Part shown: positions 43,064 to 51,354 of the stretch, in pieces
Numbering within the stretch: position 1 is the stretch's first letter
How the letters are laid out: each line of letters starts with the position of its first letter
The notes under the pieces: model-generated
Seen by the model: the letters and a program-made list of their open reading frames with translations, nothing else
Told to the model about the DNA's origin: nothing
Databases searched by the model: none
Program-made: the position numbers and the translations under genes
NCBI RefSeq assembly: GCF_002944315.1
Contig: NZ_CP024311.1
Span: 2,580,501-2,644,500, forward strand
Source: Rhizobium sp. NXC24
GTDB lineage: Bacteria; Pseudomonadota; Alphaproteobacteria; Rhizobiales; Rhizobiaceae
Length of the DNA: 64,000 bases
Direction: 5' to 3'

Positions 43064-43903
43064 CTAGATACTCCGAAGATCACCGTGATGTGCAAAGCGG
43101 TATAGCTCATTGTTGAACCGACCAGGGTTCTCCAGAAAAGGTGCGTGCCCTGTTGCGGCATACCACGATGCGGTCGCTCCCGGGCACAATGCTAGAAGAT
43201 GCCGCCCCATCGCCGGCAGGACCACAGTGTCCTCTTGGCCGTGGGTTACAAGGACAGGCACAGCAAGTGCTGTCAGTACGTCGTCGGAATCGATCTCACG
43301 GGCCAGCAACGCAGCCCGGACCTTCGCTGGCACGGTCATATTCCAGCAAATGGCCGTTTCGAATATCTCGGAAGGTAGCTGCGAATAAGTGCAAGCGCGC
43401 ACGAAATTGCGGATCGCTGCGATGTTCCCAGGCAAATCGTCGCTCGTGGCGCCAATGACATGGTCGAGGAAGCCCGGGCCAATCAAAGTGCCGAGCGCCG
43501 CCTTGTTTAGCGTGGTCGCCGCGCCCACAAAGTTGATGCCCGCAACATGGGCAGTTCCATGGGCGCGCAGATAGTCGCAAATAATGAAGCCGGCATAGGA
43601 CCAGCCCACAAGAACCGGCTTGCCGAGGTTCAGTTGATCTATTACGGCGGCGATATCGTCTGCCCAAAGCTGCGGTTCATTGTAATACTCCGCTTCAAGG
43701 GGAGCGTCCGACATGCCGTGACCGCGCAGGTCCAGGGCCACAAGACGAAAATCCTCCGCAAGCGTGCTTTCATACTGGTTTTTCCAGCAGAGATGGTTCT
43801 GTGACCACCCATGGATGAAGAGGATCGACGGCGCGTCTTCTCTTCCCCACTCGCGAACATGCAATCGCAATCCCGCGCCGCCAGTTACGGTGTGAACCTT
43901 CAT
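43064..43903 (-). CDS. Alpha/beta hydrolase
   Basis: A 279-residue alpha/beta-hydrolase of the haloperoxidase/esterase group: oxyanion motif ILFIHGWSQNHLCWKNQY, VALDLRGHGMSDAPLEAEYY, a nucleophile elbow GWSYAG (Ser) and catalytic His near ATGHAPFLENPG. TVVLPAMGRHLL supplies the acid neighbourhood. No signal peptide is seen. It lies next to and in the same direction as a SARP-hydrolase gene, but 178 bp separate them. Confidence 0.85.
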   Translation of the reverse strand: MKVHTVTGGAGLRLHVREWGREDAPSILFIHGWSQNHLCWKNQYESTLAEDFRLVALDLRGHGMSDAPLEAEYYNEPQLWADDIAAVIDQLNLGKPVLVGWSYAGFIICDYLRAHGTAHVAGINFVGAATTLNKAALGTLIGPGFLDHVIGATSDDLPGNIAAIRNFVRACTYSQLPSEIFETAICWNMTVPAKVRAALLAREIDSDDVLTALAVPVLVTHGQEDTVVLPAMGRHLLALCPGATASWYAATGHAPFLENPGRFNNELYRFAHHGDLRSI

Positions 43904-44081
43904 CGCCGTGCCTCCTTGTCATCCTCCAAAACCGCAGCAGGCATTCTATTCCGCGCGCATGAGAAAGAATGTAGGAGAAACCGTTGAAAGTGCCGGGCCA
44001 ATCGTTGAAAATTGCCGCCGCAGTCGAGGCGCGAGCACATCCCGCTCAGTTGATGGCTTCTCTAAGGCGGTCAGGTCCGCG

Positions 44082-45689
44082 TCAAGGCGCGATAACTCGA
44101 GGCTGCGTTGTTTCGGCGACGAAGCGCGTGACTTCACGAACGAACTGCTCAAAGGCGGGTTCGTCGGCGAGGAGAATGTGATTGGCGCTGTCGAGATCGA
44201 CAAATCGAGCCCCGGGGATGCCGGCTGCAAACTCTCTTCCGGACTGAAAGGGAACGACTGCATCTTTTCTTGCGTGCAAGACGAGGGTCGGAATCGTCAC
44301 CTGCGACAGGGCATCCGAAACGTCGATCTCTCCGAATGCTTCGTGCAGGCGACCCGCGTTGCTGGGCGACACAGAAATGCGCTGCAGTTCGTCAAACCAA
44401 TCCATTTGCACGTGGTCTGCCCCTGGAATGAACATCGCAGTGAACAGATGCCGAAAAACCGGATTGTTCTGGCCCCACCCTTCCCGGATCAATGCGGTCA
44501 TCGCCTCATGCGTGGCGACCTCATGGCTGTCACCTCGCTTGCGCCAGCCTTTTACAAATCCGCCATATAGGATGAGCCCCGAAACCCGTTCAGGGTGTCG
44601 GACGGCATAGGCAACGGAGACGGCGCAGCTTTGCGATACACCCAGAAGCGTGAACCGGTCGAGGCTTGCCGCGTCGACCACACTCTCCAGGTCCGCAATC
44701 ATCGCCGCAAACGAAATATCCTCGGCAATCCAGTCCGAAAGGCCATTGCCGCGTTCGTCATAGCGTATCAGCTTCGCCTTCTCCGAAAGGGCATCGATCC
44801 AATGCCTCCACACCGGACTTTCCCAATCATACTGGAGATGCGACATCCAATGTGCGGCTCGCACGATCGGCGATCCCTGTCCACACACCGCGTAAGCAAT
44901 TGTTACCCCGTCTGCGGTTTTGCAGAAGCGAATGTCCTGCGATCTCTTGCTCGGTGTTACCGGTGGCGACGGAACATCCGTTTCAAAAGTCCGGGAGACG
45001 AGACCTGATCCAGGCCGTGAAAGTCGCGGTGATTGGTTAAGGGCATCGCGAGCCCCCTTGCCCAGCCCAGCCCCGGAGACTGAAAGCTCCGACCATTGCT
45101 CGGGGAGATCGACAGTGGCAATCTCTTTGGTAAGACGGTCAAGCACCAGAGAATAAACGTTTACTCGCTCAGGACTGTCTTGAAGGCGTCGAAGGAGGAC
45201 GCGCAGAATTGCCATGTGCAACCGAAGCGCCATATCCCGGTGACATAGCCGCCACGCTTCAAAGTTTGGGCAGTGCGGCAGGCAGAGGTCTTCAAGAAAT
45301 TCGCCGCGAAACGTTGTGGCAAGCAACTCCAATGTCTCCGTATCCAAGGCGTCGACGTCAGCAGGTCGGAGAGACGACATGCGCTTGAAATCCACGTCGA
45401 TCATCTGCGGGCTGAGGAGAACGGAATTGTGGTCAGCATGCAAACGCACATGACCGTCAGTATTCACGATCGGCCTGAGTTTATGGAGGCTCCACCTCAA
45501 CGAAGCCCGAGGGTCGTCTGGAACTTCCCAGAACATCTTGCAAAGATGATCGCGACGCTGGGGTCTTCCAATGACGGCCAAATAGGCAAGAAGAGCGCGG
45601 GTTTTCTTCGACTGCGGCAGAGACAGAAGTATTCCCTGCTGCTTGACCTCGAGTTCGCCCAATAGCTTGATGGTTAGCTGGCCGACCAT
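44082..45689 (-). CDS. SARP/BTAD transcriptional activator fused to an alpha/beta hydrolase
   Basis: A 535-residue fusion. The N-terminus (LTIKLLGELEVKQQGILLSL, KTRALLAYLAVIGRPQRRDH, SLRWSLHKLRPI) is an OmpR-like winged helix of SARP type, followed by a BTAD-like helical region (FEAWRLCHRDMALRLHMAIL). From about residue 240 a complete hydrolase follows (TADGVTIAYAVCGQGSPIVR, RYDERGNGLSDWIAED, LLGVSQSCAVSVAYAV with Ser nucleophile, SANHILLADEPAFEQF with His). The hydrolase part may sense a ligand by analogy with other SARP/cyclase-linked hydrolase fusions. The start at 45689 has a weak ribosome site; the frame is open to 45836. Confidence 0.85.
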   Translation of the reverse strand: MVGQLTIKLLGELEVKQQGILLSLPQSKKTRALLAYLAVIGRPQRRDHLCKMFWEVPDDPRASLRWSLHKLRPIVNTDGHVRLHADHNSVLLSPQMIDVDFKRMSSLRPADVDALDTETLELLATTFRGEFLEDLCLPHCPNFEAWRLCHRDMALRLHMAILRVLLRRLQDSPERVNVYSLVLDRLTKEIATVDLPEQWSELSVSGAGLGKGARDALNQSPRLSRPGSGLVSRTFETDVPSPPVTPSKRSQDIRFCKTADGVTIAYAVCGQGSPIVRAAHWMSHLQYDWESPVWRHWIDALSEKAKLIRYDERGNGLSDWIAEDISFAAMIADLESVVDAASLDRFTLLGVSQSCAVSVAYAVRHPERVSGLILYGGFVKGWRKRGDSHEVATHEAMTALIREGWGQNNPVFRHLFTAMFIPGADHVQMDWFDELQRISVSPSNAGRLHEAFGEIDVSDALSQVTIPTLVLHARKDAVVPFQSGREFAAGIPGARFVDLDSANHILLADEPAFEQFVREVTRFVAETTQPRVIAP

Positions 45690-46071
45690 GGCACACTGAC
45701 TCGCGGAAGTGTTCAGCCGACAGCTTAAAGCAATGTAGCCCAAGATGAAATCGGCTGCGGTTACCGTGAGGCTAACACCTTGGGTGATCGGCCCATTCGC
45801 TTGGCTAGCGACCCTTCGTTGCGTTGACCCATGCAAGAAGGTGGATGAATGGCGAAATGATGAGGGAGTATATGGCCCGTTTTTAACGTCTACTACGCCT
45901 GTTACTTCGGATTTTGGCTTTTGCCGTTCCCATGTAGGGGGCCTTTAGGATACTGCACAATGAGGCAAGCCATCCGGAGGACAAGGTGATATGCCGCAAT
46001 GATCGTCGATCACTGTGGGTAGGCAAATTTGCCCACCCACAGTGATGCAGTACGCCCGGGGGTGTCGAGCG
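45690..46071. other. Intergenic region with long palindrome
   Basis: About 380 bp between the SARP-hydrolase start and the stop of the small secreted protein. It must contain the promoter of the SARP gene. A 38-bp palindrome (own entry) is the only structure I see; no credible ORF. Confidence 0.5.
46009..46046. repeat. 38-bp near-perfect palindrome
   Basis: Outer arms ATCACTGTGGGT and ACCCACAGTGAT (12 bp each, perfect), then one mismatch, then GGCAAATTTGCC as the perfect core. This can fold as a very stable hairpin in DNA or RNA. No T tract follows on either side. It lies about 25 bp beyond the stop of the small secreted gene read on the minus strand, so it may stabilise or terminate that transcript. 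Confidence 0.7.
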
Positions 46072-46338
46072 CTAGTCGCAAACGGTCCTGTATAGCTTCA
46101 CCCGATGGTGATAGCTGTACCTGTAGTATTTTTCTGTCCAGCACCGGCGACCATAGTCATATCTCGGGCCGTCATAGTAGCCATCGTATGCATAGCGTGG
46201 CCGGTGATAGTATCGCGGTGGTGGCCGATCATCGTAGTAGCGAGGACCGGTCCCGTACTCAAAGTAGATCTGAGAGAATGCCGGCGACGCTGGTAACGCC
46301 GTTGCAAACGCCAGTGCTGCGATTGCGATCATTTTCAT
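46072..46338 (-). CDS. Small secreted Tyr/Arg-rich protein
   Basis: An 88-residue exported protein: signal peptide MKMIAIAALAFATALPASPAFS, mature part extremely rich in tyrosine, arginine and aspartate (YYDDRPPPRYYHRPRYAYD). Two cysteines near the end (RRCWTEKYYR and YRTVCD) may pair. GGGAAG precedes the ATG at 46338. Such small YR-rich proteins are common and poorly understood in rhizobia. Confidence 0.65.
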   Translation of the reverse strand: MKMIAIAALAFATALPASPAFSQIYFEYGTGPRYYDDRPPPRYYHRPRYAYDGYYDGPRYDYGRRCWTEKYYRYSYHHRVKLYRTVCD

Positions 46339-46540
46339 GTGTTCTTCCCATCCCGATTTGCACACCCTCATTTGCAAGGCTGTGTCTCACAACTGGGATG
46401 TTAATACGTCATGAGCGCTGCTTCTGAACACGGACCTAAGTCCCGATCAAATCCGGACTTTGGCCTGATGAAGCGCAAAAGGTTGGTTCGACGTTTGCTC
46501 AATTCCTTTATTGGTGTGAAGGCGGCGGACGCCCCGGACC

Positions 46541-47449
46541 TTACGAGGTGATTGCCGATCCCAGACGGGGGGAACTGCCGAGCTTTTCGGAAAGGAAGTC
46601 GATCAAAGCCCGCGCAGCCGTCGGGAGATGCTTGCGGGAAACGTAGAGAGCATGAATGCCGAGAGACCGCGGCTTCCAGTCCGGCAGGACGACCGCGAGT
46701 TTCCCGGCGCGGACTTCTTCATCCGCCGCGAAGCACGGCAGCATGGCGATGCCGAGACCTGAAAGAGCGGCACGTTGCAAAGCCAGAGCGTCGTTCGTCT
46801 GAAACCCTCCTGACACAGCTACTGTAACCTCACCCTCGTCCTTGTTCAGCACCCATTCTGAGCCACCCAGATGTGCATAGGTCAGGCACCGATGGGCTAT
46901 TAGGTTTTCCGGTGAAGCAGGCTCGCCGCACGCTGCCAGGTAGTCCTTGGAGGCATACAGGCGCGATGGGCAATGCCCCAGACGTTTCGCCGTCAGGGAT
47001 GGATCGAGATGGTTCGCGATACGGATTGCAATATCGATACGGTCCTGAACGAGGTCGACAGATCTGTCCGAGATCTGCAGATCGATCTTGATTCTGGGAT
47101 ATCTTGTCGCGAATTCCGAGAAGTGAGGTATGAGCTGCGCCTCAGCGAGGATACTTGGGGCGGTTACTCTCAGAAGACCATGTGGAGTATCGGAATGAAC
47201 CGCCACCTCGGTCACGGCGTCTGCGACGCGAACCATCTCCCTACACAGCTCCAGAACGCGCTCGCCGGCTGAAGTCAGACTGAGCCGCCGTGTCGTGCGA
47301 TGAAGAAGCCTTGTTCCCGACCATTCCTCGATCGACGCAATATACCGCGAGGCCATCGCACGCGACATCCCGAGTTCTTCAGCGGCAGCCGACGCACTGC
47401 CACGTTCGACTGTTTTCAACAGGACTACCGCCGCGGTGATGCGATCCAT
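46541..47449 (-). CDS. LysR-family transcriptional regulator
   Basis: A 302-residue LysR protein: N-terminal HTH LLKTVERGSASAAAEELGMS, AMASRYIASIEEWSGTRLLH, then the effector domain (LLRVTAPSILAEAQLIPHFS; GGFQTNDALALQRAALSGLG). It is divergently transcribed from the DsbA-like/oxidoreductase/MBL operon with a 94-bp gap, the classical place for a LysR regulator controlling its neighbour. Start at 47449 from alignment with family HTH starts. Confidence 0.9.
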   Translation of the reverse strand: MDRITAAVVLLKTVERGSASAAAEELGMSRAMASRYIASIEEWSGTRLLHRTTRRLSLTSAGERVLELCREMVRVADAVTEVAVHSDTPHGLLRVTAPSILAEAQLIPHFSEFATRYPRIKIDLQISDRSVDLVQDRIDIAIRIANHLDPSLTAKRLGHCPSRLYASKDYLAACGEPASPENLIAHRCLTYAHLGGSEWVLNKDEGEVTVAVSGGFQTNDALALQRAALSGLGIAMLPCFAADEEVRAGKLAVVLPDWKPRSLGIHALYVSRKHLPTAARALIDFLSEKLGSSPRLGSAITS

Positions 47450-47543
47450 TATTTGCTCGATCCATGCAACATTCTGTATCGCATAGTGCTGTATATCTTT
47501 GATTTTTGCAACACTACATTGTCTCCCAACAAAGGAGATCGAC

Positions 47544-48212
47544 GTGACCGCCGACATCGAACTTCAATACTTCTTCGACCCACTCTGCGGCTGGTGCTAT
47601 GCAAGTGCGCCGGCGCTGGCGGGCCTGGCCGACAAATACGGCGACAAGCTCAAGATGCTGCCCTCCGGCCTTTTCGTAGGCGGACGGCCGATCTCGTCCA
47701 TCGCTGACCATGCCTGGCGCAACGACCAGCGTATCCAGAGCCTGACGGGCCAGCCATTTTCGGAAGCCTACCGCCAAAACGTCCTGCTGGCGCCGAACGG
47801 CGTCTTCGATTCCCGGTCGGCAACGCTGGCCCTGACCGCTCTTGGCGAGCAGGATGCCCGCCTTGAACCCCACTTCCTACATGCCGTGCAGATCGCCCGG
47901 TATGTCGAGGGGCGCGACACATCCAGCATCGACGAGGTGACCGAGGTTGCCGTCCGGGTGGCCGCCGACCACGGCTCCGAACTGGCGATCGAGGCTTTCG
48001 CCGACCGACTCCGGAATGATGTGGATCTGCGTGAGCGGACTATGGAGCGAATGGAAGAAACACATGTTCGGATGAACACCCTCGGCATTCGCGGCGTTCC
48101 GCAGCTCGTCGCAGTCGTCAACGGGACGTCGCACGTTCTGAGCGGCGAAGCCCTCTACCGCGGCCCGCAGCATCTCGTCGCAGCACTCTCCAGGCTGCCA
48201 GTAGCAGCCTGA
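47544..48212 (+). CDS. DsbA-family thioredoxin-like protein
   Basis: A 222-residue cytosolic member of the DsbA/FrnE/2-hydroxychromene-2-carboxylate isomerase fold: YFFDPLCGWCYASAPALAGL with a CGWC active site near residue 15, a helical insertion, and a cis-Pro loop NTLGIRGVPQLVAVV. AAAGGAG precedes a GTG start. It has no signal peptide, so a FrnE-like oxidoreductase in the cytosol is likely. First gene of a LysR-linked operon. Confidence 0.85.
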   Translation: MTADIELQYFFDPLCGWCYASAPALAGLADKYGDKLKMLPSGLFVGGRPISSIADHAWRNDQRIQSLTGQPFSEAYRQNVLLAPNGVFDSRSATLALTALGEQDARLEPHFLHAVQIARYVEGRDTSSIDEVTEVAVRVAADHGSELAIEAFADRLRNDVDLRERTMERMEETHVRMNTLGIRGVPQLVAVVNGTSHVLSGEALYRGPQHLVAALSRLPVAA

Positions 48213-48238
48213 AAACCACACCCAAAAGGAAGATCATC

Positions 48239-48847
48239 ATGAAAATCGCACTCATCGGCGCTTCCGGCCAAGCCGGTTCTCGCATTCTCGCCGAACTGTC
48301 CTCACGCGGCCATATCGTTACCGCCATCGCCCGCGACCCCTCTAAGGTCGACACCCTGCCGAACGTCACCGCCGCGGCGGGTGACATTGACGTTCCGGAC
48401 GCTCTAGCAAACGTCCTGGCCGGACATGACGCCGTCATCAGCTCGGTCCATTTTTCCGCCGCCAATCCCGACAAGCTGATCGGCGCCGTCAAGGCCTCAG
48501 GCGTTCGCCGCTACTATGTGGTCGGCGGCGCCGGCAGCCTTGAAGTCGCACCGGGCGTCCTTCTCGTCAACACACCCGAATTCCCGGCGATGTACAAGGC
48601 CGAAGCCCAGGGTGGCGTTGACTATCTCAAACAGCTCAAGGCCGAGGACGGCCTCGACTGGACCTTCCTGTCGCCCTCCGCTGCCTTCGTGCCGGGCGAG
48701 CGTACAGGTAACTTCCGCCTCGGCAAGGACCGGCTCCTGGCCAACGAAAACGGCAGCAGCATTTCGTTTGAAGACTTCGCCGTCGCGCTCGTCAACGAAA
48801 TCGAAGCACCAACGCACGTGAAGCAGCGCTTCACCGTCGGCTACTAA
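48239..48847 (+). CDS. NAD(P)-binding oxidoreductase (NmrA/YwnB-like SDR)
   Basis: A 202-residue atypical short-chain dehydrogenase: nucleotide-binding motif KIALIGASGQAGSRILAELS at the very N-terminus, then TAIARDPSKVDTLPNVTAAA, VRRYYVVGGAGSLEVAPGV and a C-terminal SISFEDFAVALVNEIEAPTH. Relatives act as flavin/quinone or epimerase-type reductases. It follows the DsbA-like gene by 26 bp. Confidence 0.85.
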   Translation: MKIALIGASGQAGSRILAELSSRGHIVTAIARDPSKVDTLPNVTAAAGDIDVPDALANVLAGHDAVISSVHFSAANPDKLIGAVKASGVRRYYVVGGAGSLEVAPGVLLVNTPEFPAMYKAEAQGGVDYLKQLKAEDGLDWTFLSPSAAFVPGERTGNFRLGKDRLLANENGSSISFEDFAVALVNEIEAPTHVKQRFTVGY

Positions 48848-48975
48848 CCGCCAGTTTTCAGCACCATTCGCCTTTAGCGCAGCCGCTCATCAATGGGGTG
48901 GCGGCTGCGCCCGGATCCGCTTGCCTCCTTGGTAGGCTCCGGATCTCTCTTCCACCTCCATCAGGAACTAAATCA

Positions 48976-49881
48976 ATGCCCAACCGTCGCAATACCCTCA
49001 AGTCGATCGCGGCCGCCGCCGCTGTAATGATCGCTATCGCCTCGTTCGCAACCGCGCAGGAGCAGCCTGCTCTGTCGTGGAAGGCTTTCAAGACCACCGA
49101 AGCCGGCTTTCTGCGCGCCCCGGTTCTCATCACCGGAAAGAGCGAAGCAGTTCTTATCGACTCGAGCTTCAGCTTCTCGGACGGCAAGGCCGTTGCGGAT
49201 GCCATCAAGGCTAGCGGCAAGCGCCTGACCACGATCTACATCACGACCAACGATCCCGACTACTACTTCGGCCTCGCACCTGTTCACCAGGCGTTTCCGG
49301 ACGCCCGCATTCTTGCTGCCGCTGATACCGTAGCCTTGATGCGCAAGAAGGCTGAAGGCAAGATTAAGGCATGGTCGCCGGTTCTGGGTGATAATGGTCC
49401 TAAGGCCGTTGCGGACCTCATCTTCCCTGAGGTCAGCGACATCACCTCCCTGTCGGTCGACGGCGAAAAGCTGGAAATCGTCACTGCGCCGGGCGTCAAA
49501 GACCGTGGCCGCTACATCTGGGTTCCCTCGCTGAGCGCCGTGTTCGGGGGCGTGACGGTGTTCGGGGGCATGTACCCCTGGGTCGCGGACATGCCGACTG
49601 CCGAAGAACGCACGGCATGGAAGGCCGCGCTTGAAGGCATCCTCGCCCGCCACCCCAAGATCGTCGTGCCTGGTCACACCACTCAAGCGTGGCCGACTGA
49701 TGCTTCCAGCGTGACCTACACCCGCGACTACCTCGTCGCGTTCGAGGCCGAAGCCGCGAAGGCCAAGGATTCCAAGGCACTCATCGAGGTGATGAAGAAG
49801 CTCTATCCGAACGATGCGATACCGATTTCGCTGGAAATTGGAGCGAAGGTCGCGAAGGGCGAAATGACCTGGGGAAACTGA
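48976..49881 (+). CDS. Exported MBL-fold protein lacking metal ligands
   Basis: A 301-residue protein with a signal peptide (cut near SFATAQE). The MBL beta-lactamase-like fold is seen (APVLITGKSEAVLIDSSFSF; KRLTTIYITTNDPDYYFGLA; FGGMYPWVADMPTAEERTAW; KIVVPGHTTQAWP). The position of the HxHxDH motif reads TTNDPDYYF, and later motifs lack His/Asp as well, so it is likely catalytically dead toward metal. Third gene of the LysR-linked operon; it starts 129 bp after the oxidoreductase. Confidence 0.78.
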   Translation: MPNRRNTLKSIAAAAAVMIAIASFATAQEQPALSWKAFKTTEAGFLRAPVLITGKSEAVLIDSSFSFSDGKAVADAIKASGKRLTTIYITTNDPDYYFGLAPVHQAFPDARILAAADTVALMRKKAEGKIKAWSPVLGDNGPKAVADLIFPEVSDITSLSVDGEKLEIVTAPGVKDRGRYIWVPSLSAVFGGVTVFGGMYPWVADMPTAEERTAWKAALEGILARHPKIVVPGHTTQAWPTDASSVTYTRDYLVAFEAEAAKAKDSKALIEVMKKLYPNDAIPISLEIGAKVAKGEMTWGN

Positions 49882-49890
49882 AGAGGCTGA

Positions 49891-49910
49891 GCGCGGCGTA
49901 TTCGCCGCGC
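49891..49910 (+). terminator. Hairpin after the MBL-fold gene
   Basis: GCGCGGCG and CGCCGCGC form a perfect 8-bp stem with a TATT loop, 10 bp past the stop codon. The T run is missing (CCTTCC follows), so it is a possible rather than a canonical intrinsic terminator. Confidence 0.5.
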
Positions 49911-50285
49911 CCTTCCATGCGCATAGATAATTGCAAGCGGACAAGATCTTTCATCGCGTTATCGAGATTCACTGATCATCCGAACGCCCACCAATGGCGC
50001 GAAGTTGCCGTCCCCGTTATGACGGCAGCCTTCGAAACTGCATGAAGGATCTTGGTCAAAGTGCCACCAGGACATCGCGGACGACAAAGCAGTAGACCAC
50101 AGTCTACACGGCGAGAGCCAATCATAGGCGCCCCGCGGAGGCAGGCATCAAGCACCTCGTTCTGGAACAGAAACAGGACAAGATTGTCCCACCGCATTCG
50201 GTGGTCGGAAAAAAGTGGGCCAATTATCGCGAAATAAGTCAATCTTTTCAATGATCGTTGAATGCACGACCTGAGAGATAGGTGA
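49911..50285. other. Intergenic region, no gene supported
   Basis: About 375 bp without a convincing gene. A 91-codon minus frame at 49976-50251 lacks a ribosome site and family look. The right side joins an insertion-sequence remnant, so the stretch may be decayed DNA. Confidence 0.45.
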
Positions 50286-50412
50286 CGTATTGTATCGGAG
50301 ACATGGGTAACACTTTCCGCTTTGGCGGGAGGTGTTGATGCTGTGGAGAGAGACGTCGGCGATGGAGGAGCGTCTTCGATTTGCCGCCAGTCTGCTTGAG
50401 GGGGAAGGCATG
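50286..50412 (+). pseudogene. IS481-type transposase remnant with left end
   Basis: TGTATCGGAGACATGGGTAA is like the terminal sequence of IS481-family elements, and is followed by an ATG at 50338 reading LWRETSAMEERLRFAASLLE, the very N-terminus of an IS481-type transposase. After LLEGEGM the similarity ends. Only about 125 bp remain; the other end is missing. Confidence 0.6.
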
Positions 50413-50532
50413 AGATTCGAACTACAAACTATTCACCGTTCCATTTCAGCCGAAGCTGGGACCGAGAATAGACGAGAGGCGTTGGCTAATCATCATTTGT
50501 CAGCCGTCCACTTTTCCGCCTCAGTAGCGTTC

Positions 50533-50901
50533 TCACCGCTCCTCGGGTTTTAAAACTTTTCTCTCGGGTTCCAACATCGCTCTGGCGTCGACAAAGCGCT
50601 CTATGCGCCGATCGGTTCTATATCTATCGCGCATCAGGAGGTAGACGGCGAGGACCCATAGCGCGGCTATCGCGCGCGAGACCCAAGCGAAGGCGGTAGG
50701 ACCCAATAAGTCATATAACCCCTGCATGCGGAGAGGCCGATGTCCGCTATCGAAAACAGCCGCATAGACAATCATTGCGGTTACCAAGGATACCAATTTA
50801 TTTTCTTTGACAAATTTTAGCGCCGCACGTGCCCGCGATGGCCGTTCGACCTTCCAAGCTTCGTCGTGTCGTTGTTGGTCTCGCATCTGCAGGTCGTCCA
50901 A
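50533..50901 (-). CDS. Hypothetical two-helix membrane protein
   Basis: A 122-residue protein with a basic N-terminal part (RPSRARAALKFVKENKLVSL), two hydrophobic helices (SLVTAMIVYAAVFDS and ISRAIAALWVLAVYLLM-like region) and a polar C-terminus (ERFVDARAMLEPERKVLKPE). I recognise no family. It lies just right of the IS remnant. An internal ATG at 50886 could be the start. Confidence 0.5.
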   Translation of the reverse strand: MDDLQMRDQQRHDEAWKVERPSRARAALKFVKENKLVSLVTAMIVYAAVFDSGHRPLRMQGLYDLLGPTAFAWVSRAIAALWVLAVYLLMRDRYRTDRRIERFVDARAMLEPERKVLKPEER

Positions 50902-51113
50902 ATATCGTTTCGGGTTCCGAGCAACCTAAACTGCCGCCGCTAATATTATAAAACTTATTCGAAACGGTTGCCGCAGCCGTTAAATTTACTGATATCCCTC
51001 ACGACCCGTCCGCGATGGGGCGAAAGCGGACCCGACTCTATCGGCGTCGGCATTGTGGCTGCCCATGGACTGGTACATAAAACCAGCAGCTAAGTTATTG
51101 GAATACAAAAAAT

Positions 51114-51189
51114 TGGTGGGCCCGGAGGGACTCGAACCCCCAACCAAGCGGTTATGAGCCGCCGGCTCTAACCATTGAGCTACAGGCCC
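51114..51189 (-). tRNA. ileX: tRNA-Ile2 (anticodon CAU, lysidine-modified)
   Basis: A 76-nt cloverleaf with encoded CCA. The acceptor stem GGGCCTG/CGGGCCC, the D arm GTAGCTCAATGGTTAGAGC, the anticodon stem-loop GGCGGCTCATAACCGCT and the T arm GGGGGTTCGAGTCCCTC are all present. The anticodon is CAT; the anticodon-stem context (GGCGGCTCATAACCGCTTGG) matches tRNA-Ile2, not elongator or initiator Met, so it should read AUA after lysidine modification by TilS. Confidence 0.9.
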
Positions 51190-51354
51190 GGCACGACTAA
51201 AAAATCAGCGTGCACGCAGCGCCGGGGCAATGGTTCCCCGGGAGCCGATTTGGCTCTAGCCCAATTCGTCTTTTCCCACAAGGGACTGCCGCAATACCTT
51301 CACAATCAATCCGCAAAAGCGAATCCCAAGGAAACACCAACCAAGGAATGAGCC

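Noticed and set aside
48973..49944. 323-codon leftward ORF
   Set aside because: Antisense to the exported MBL-fold gene, which has a signal peptide and fold.
49976..50251. 91-codon leftward ORF
   Set aside because: No ribosome site, no family resemblance, and located in apparently decayed DNA.
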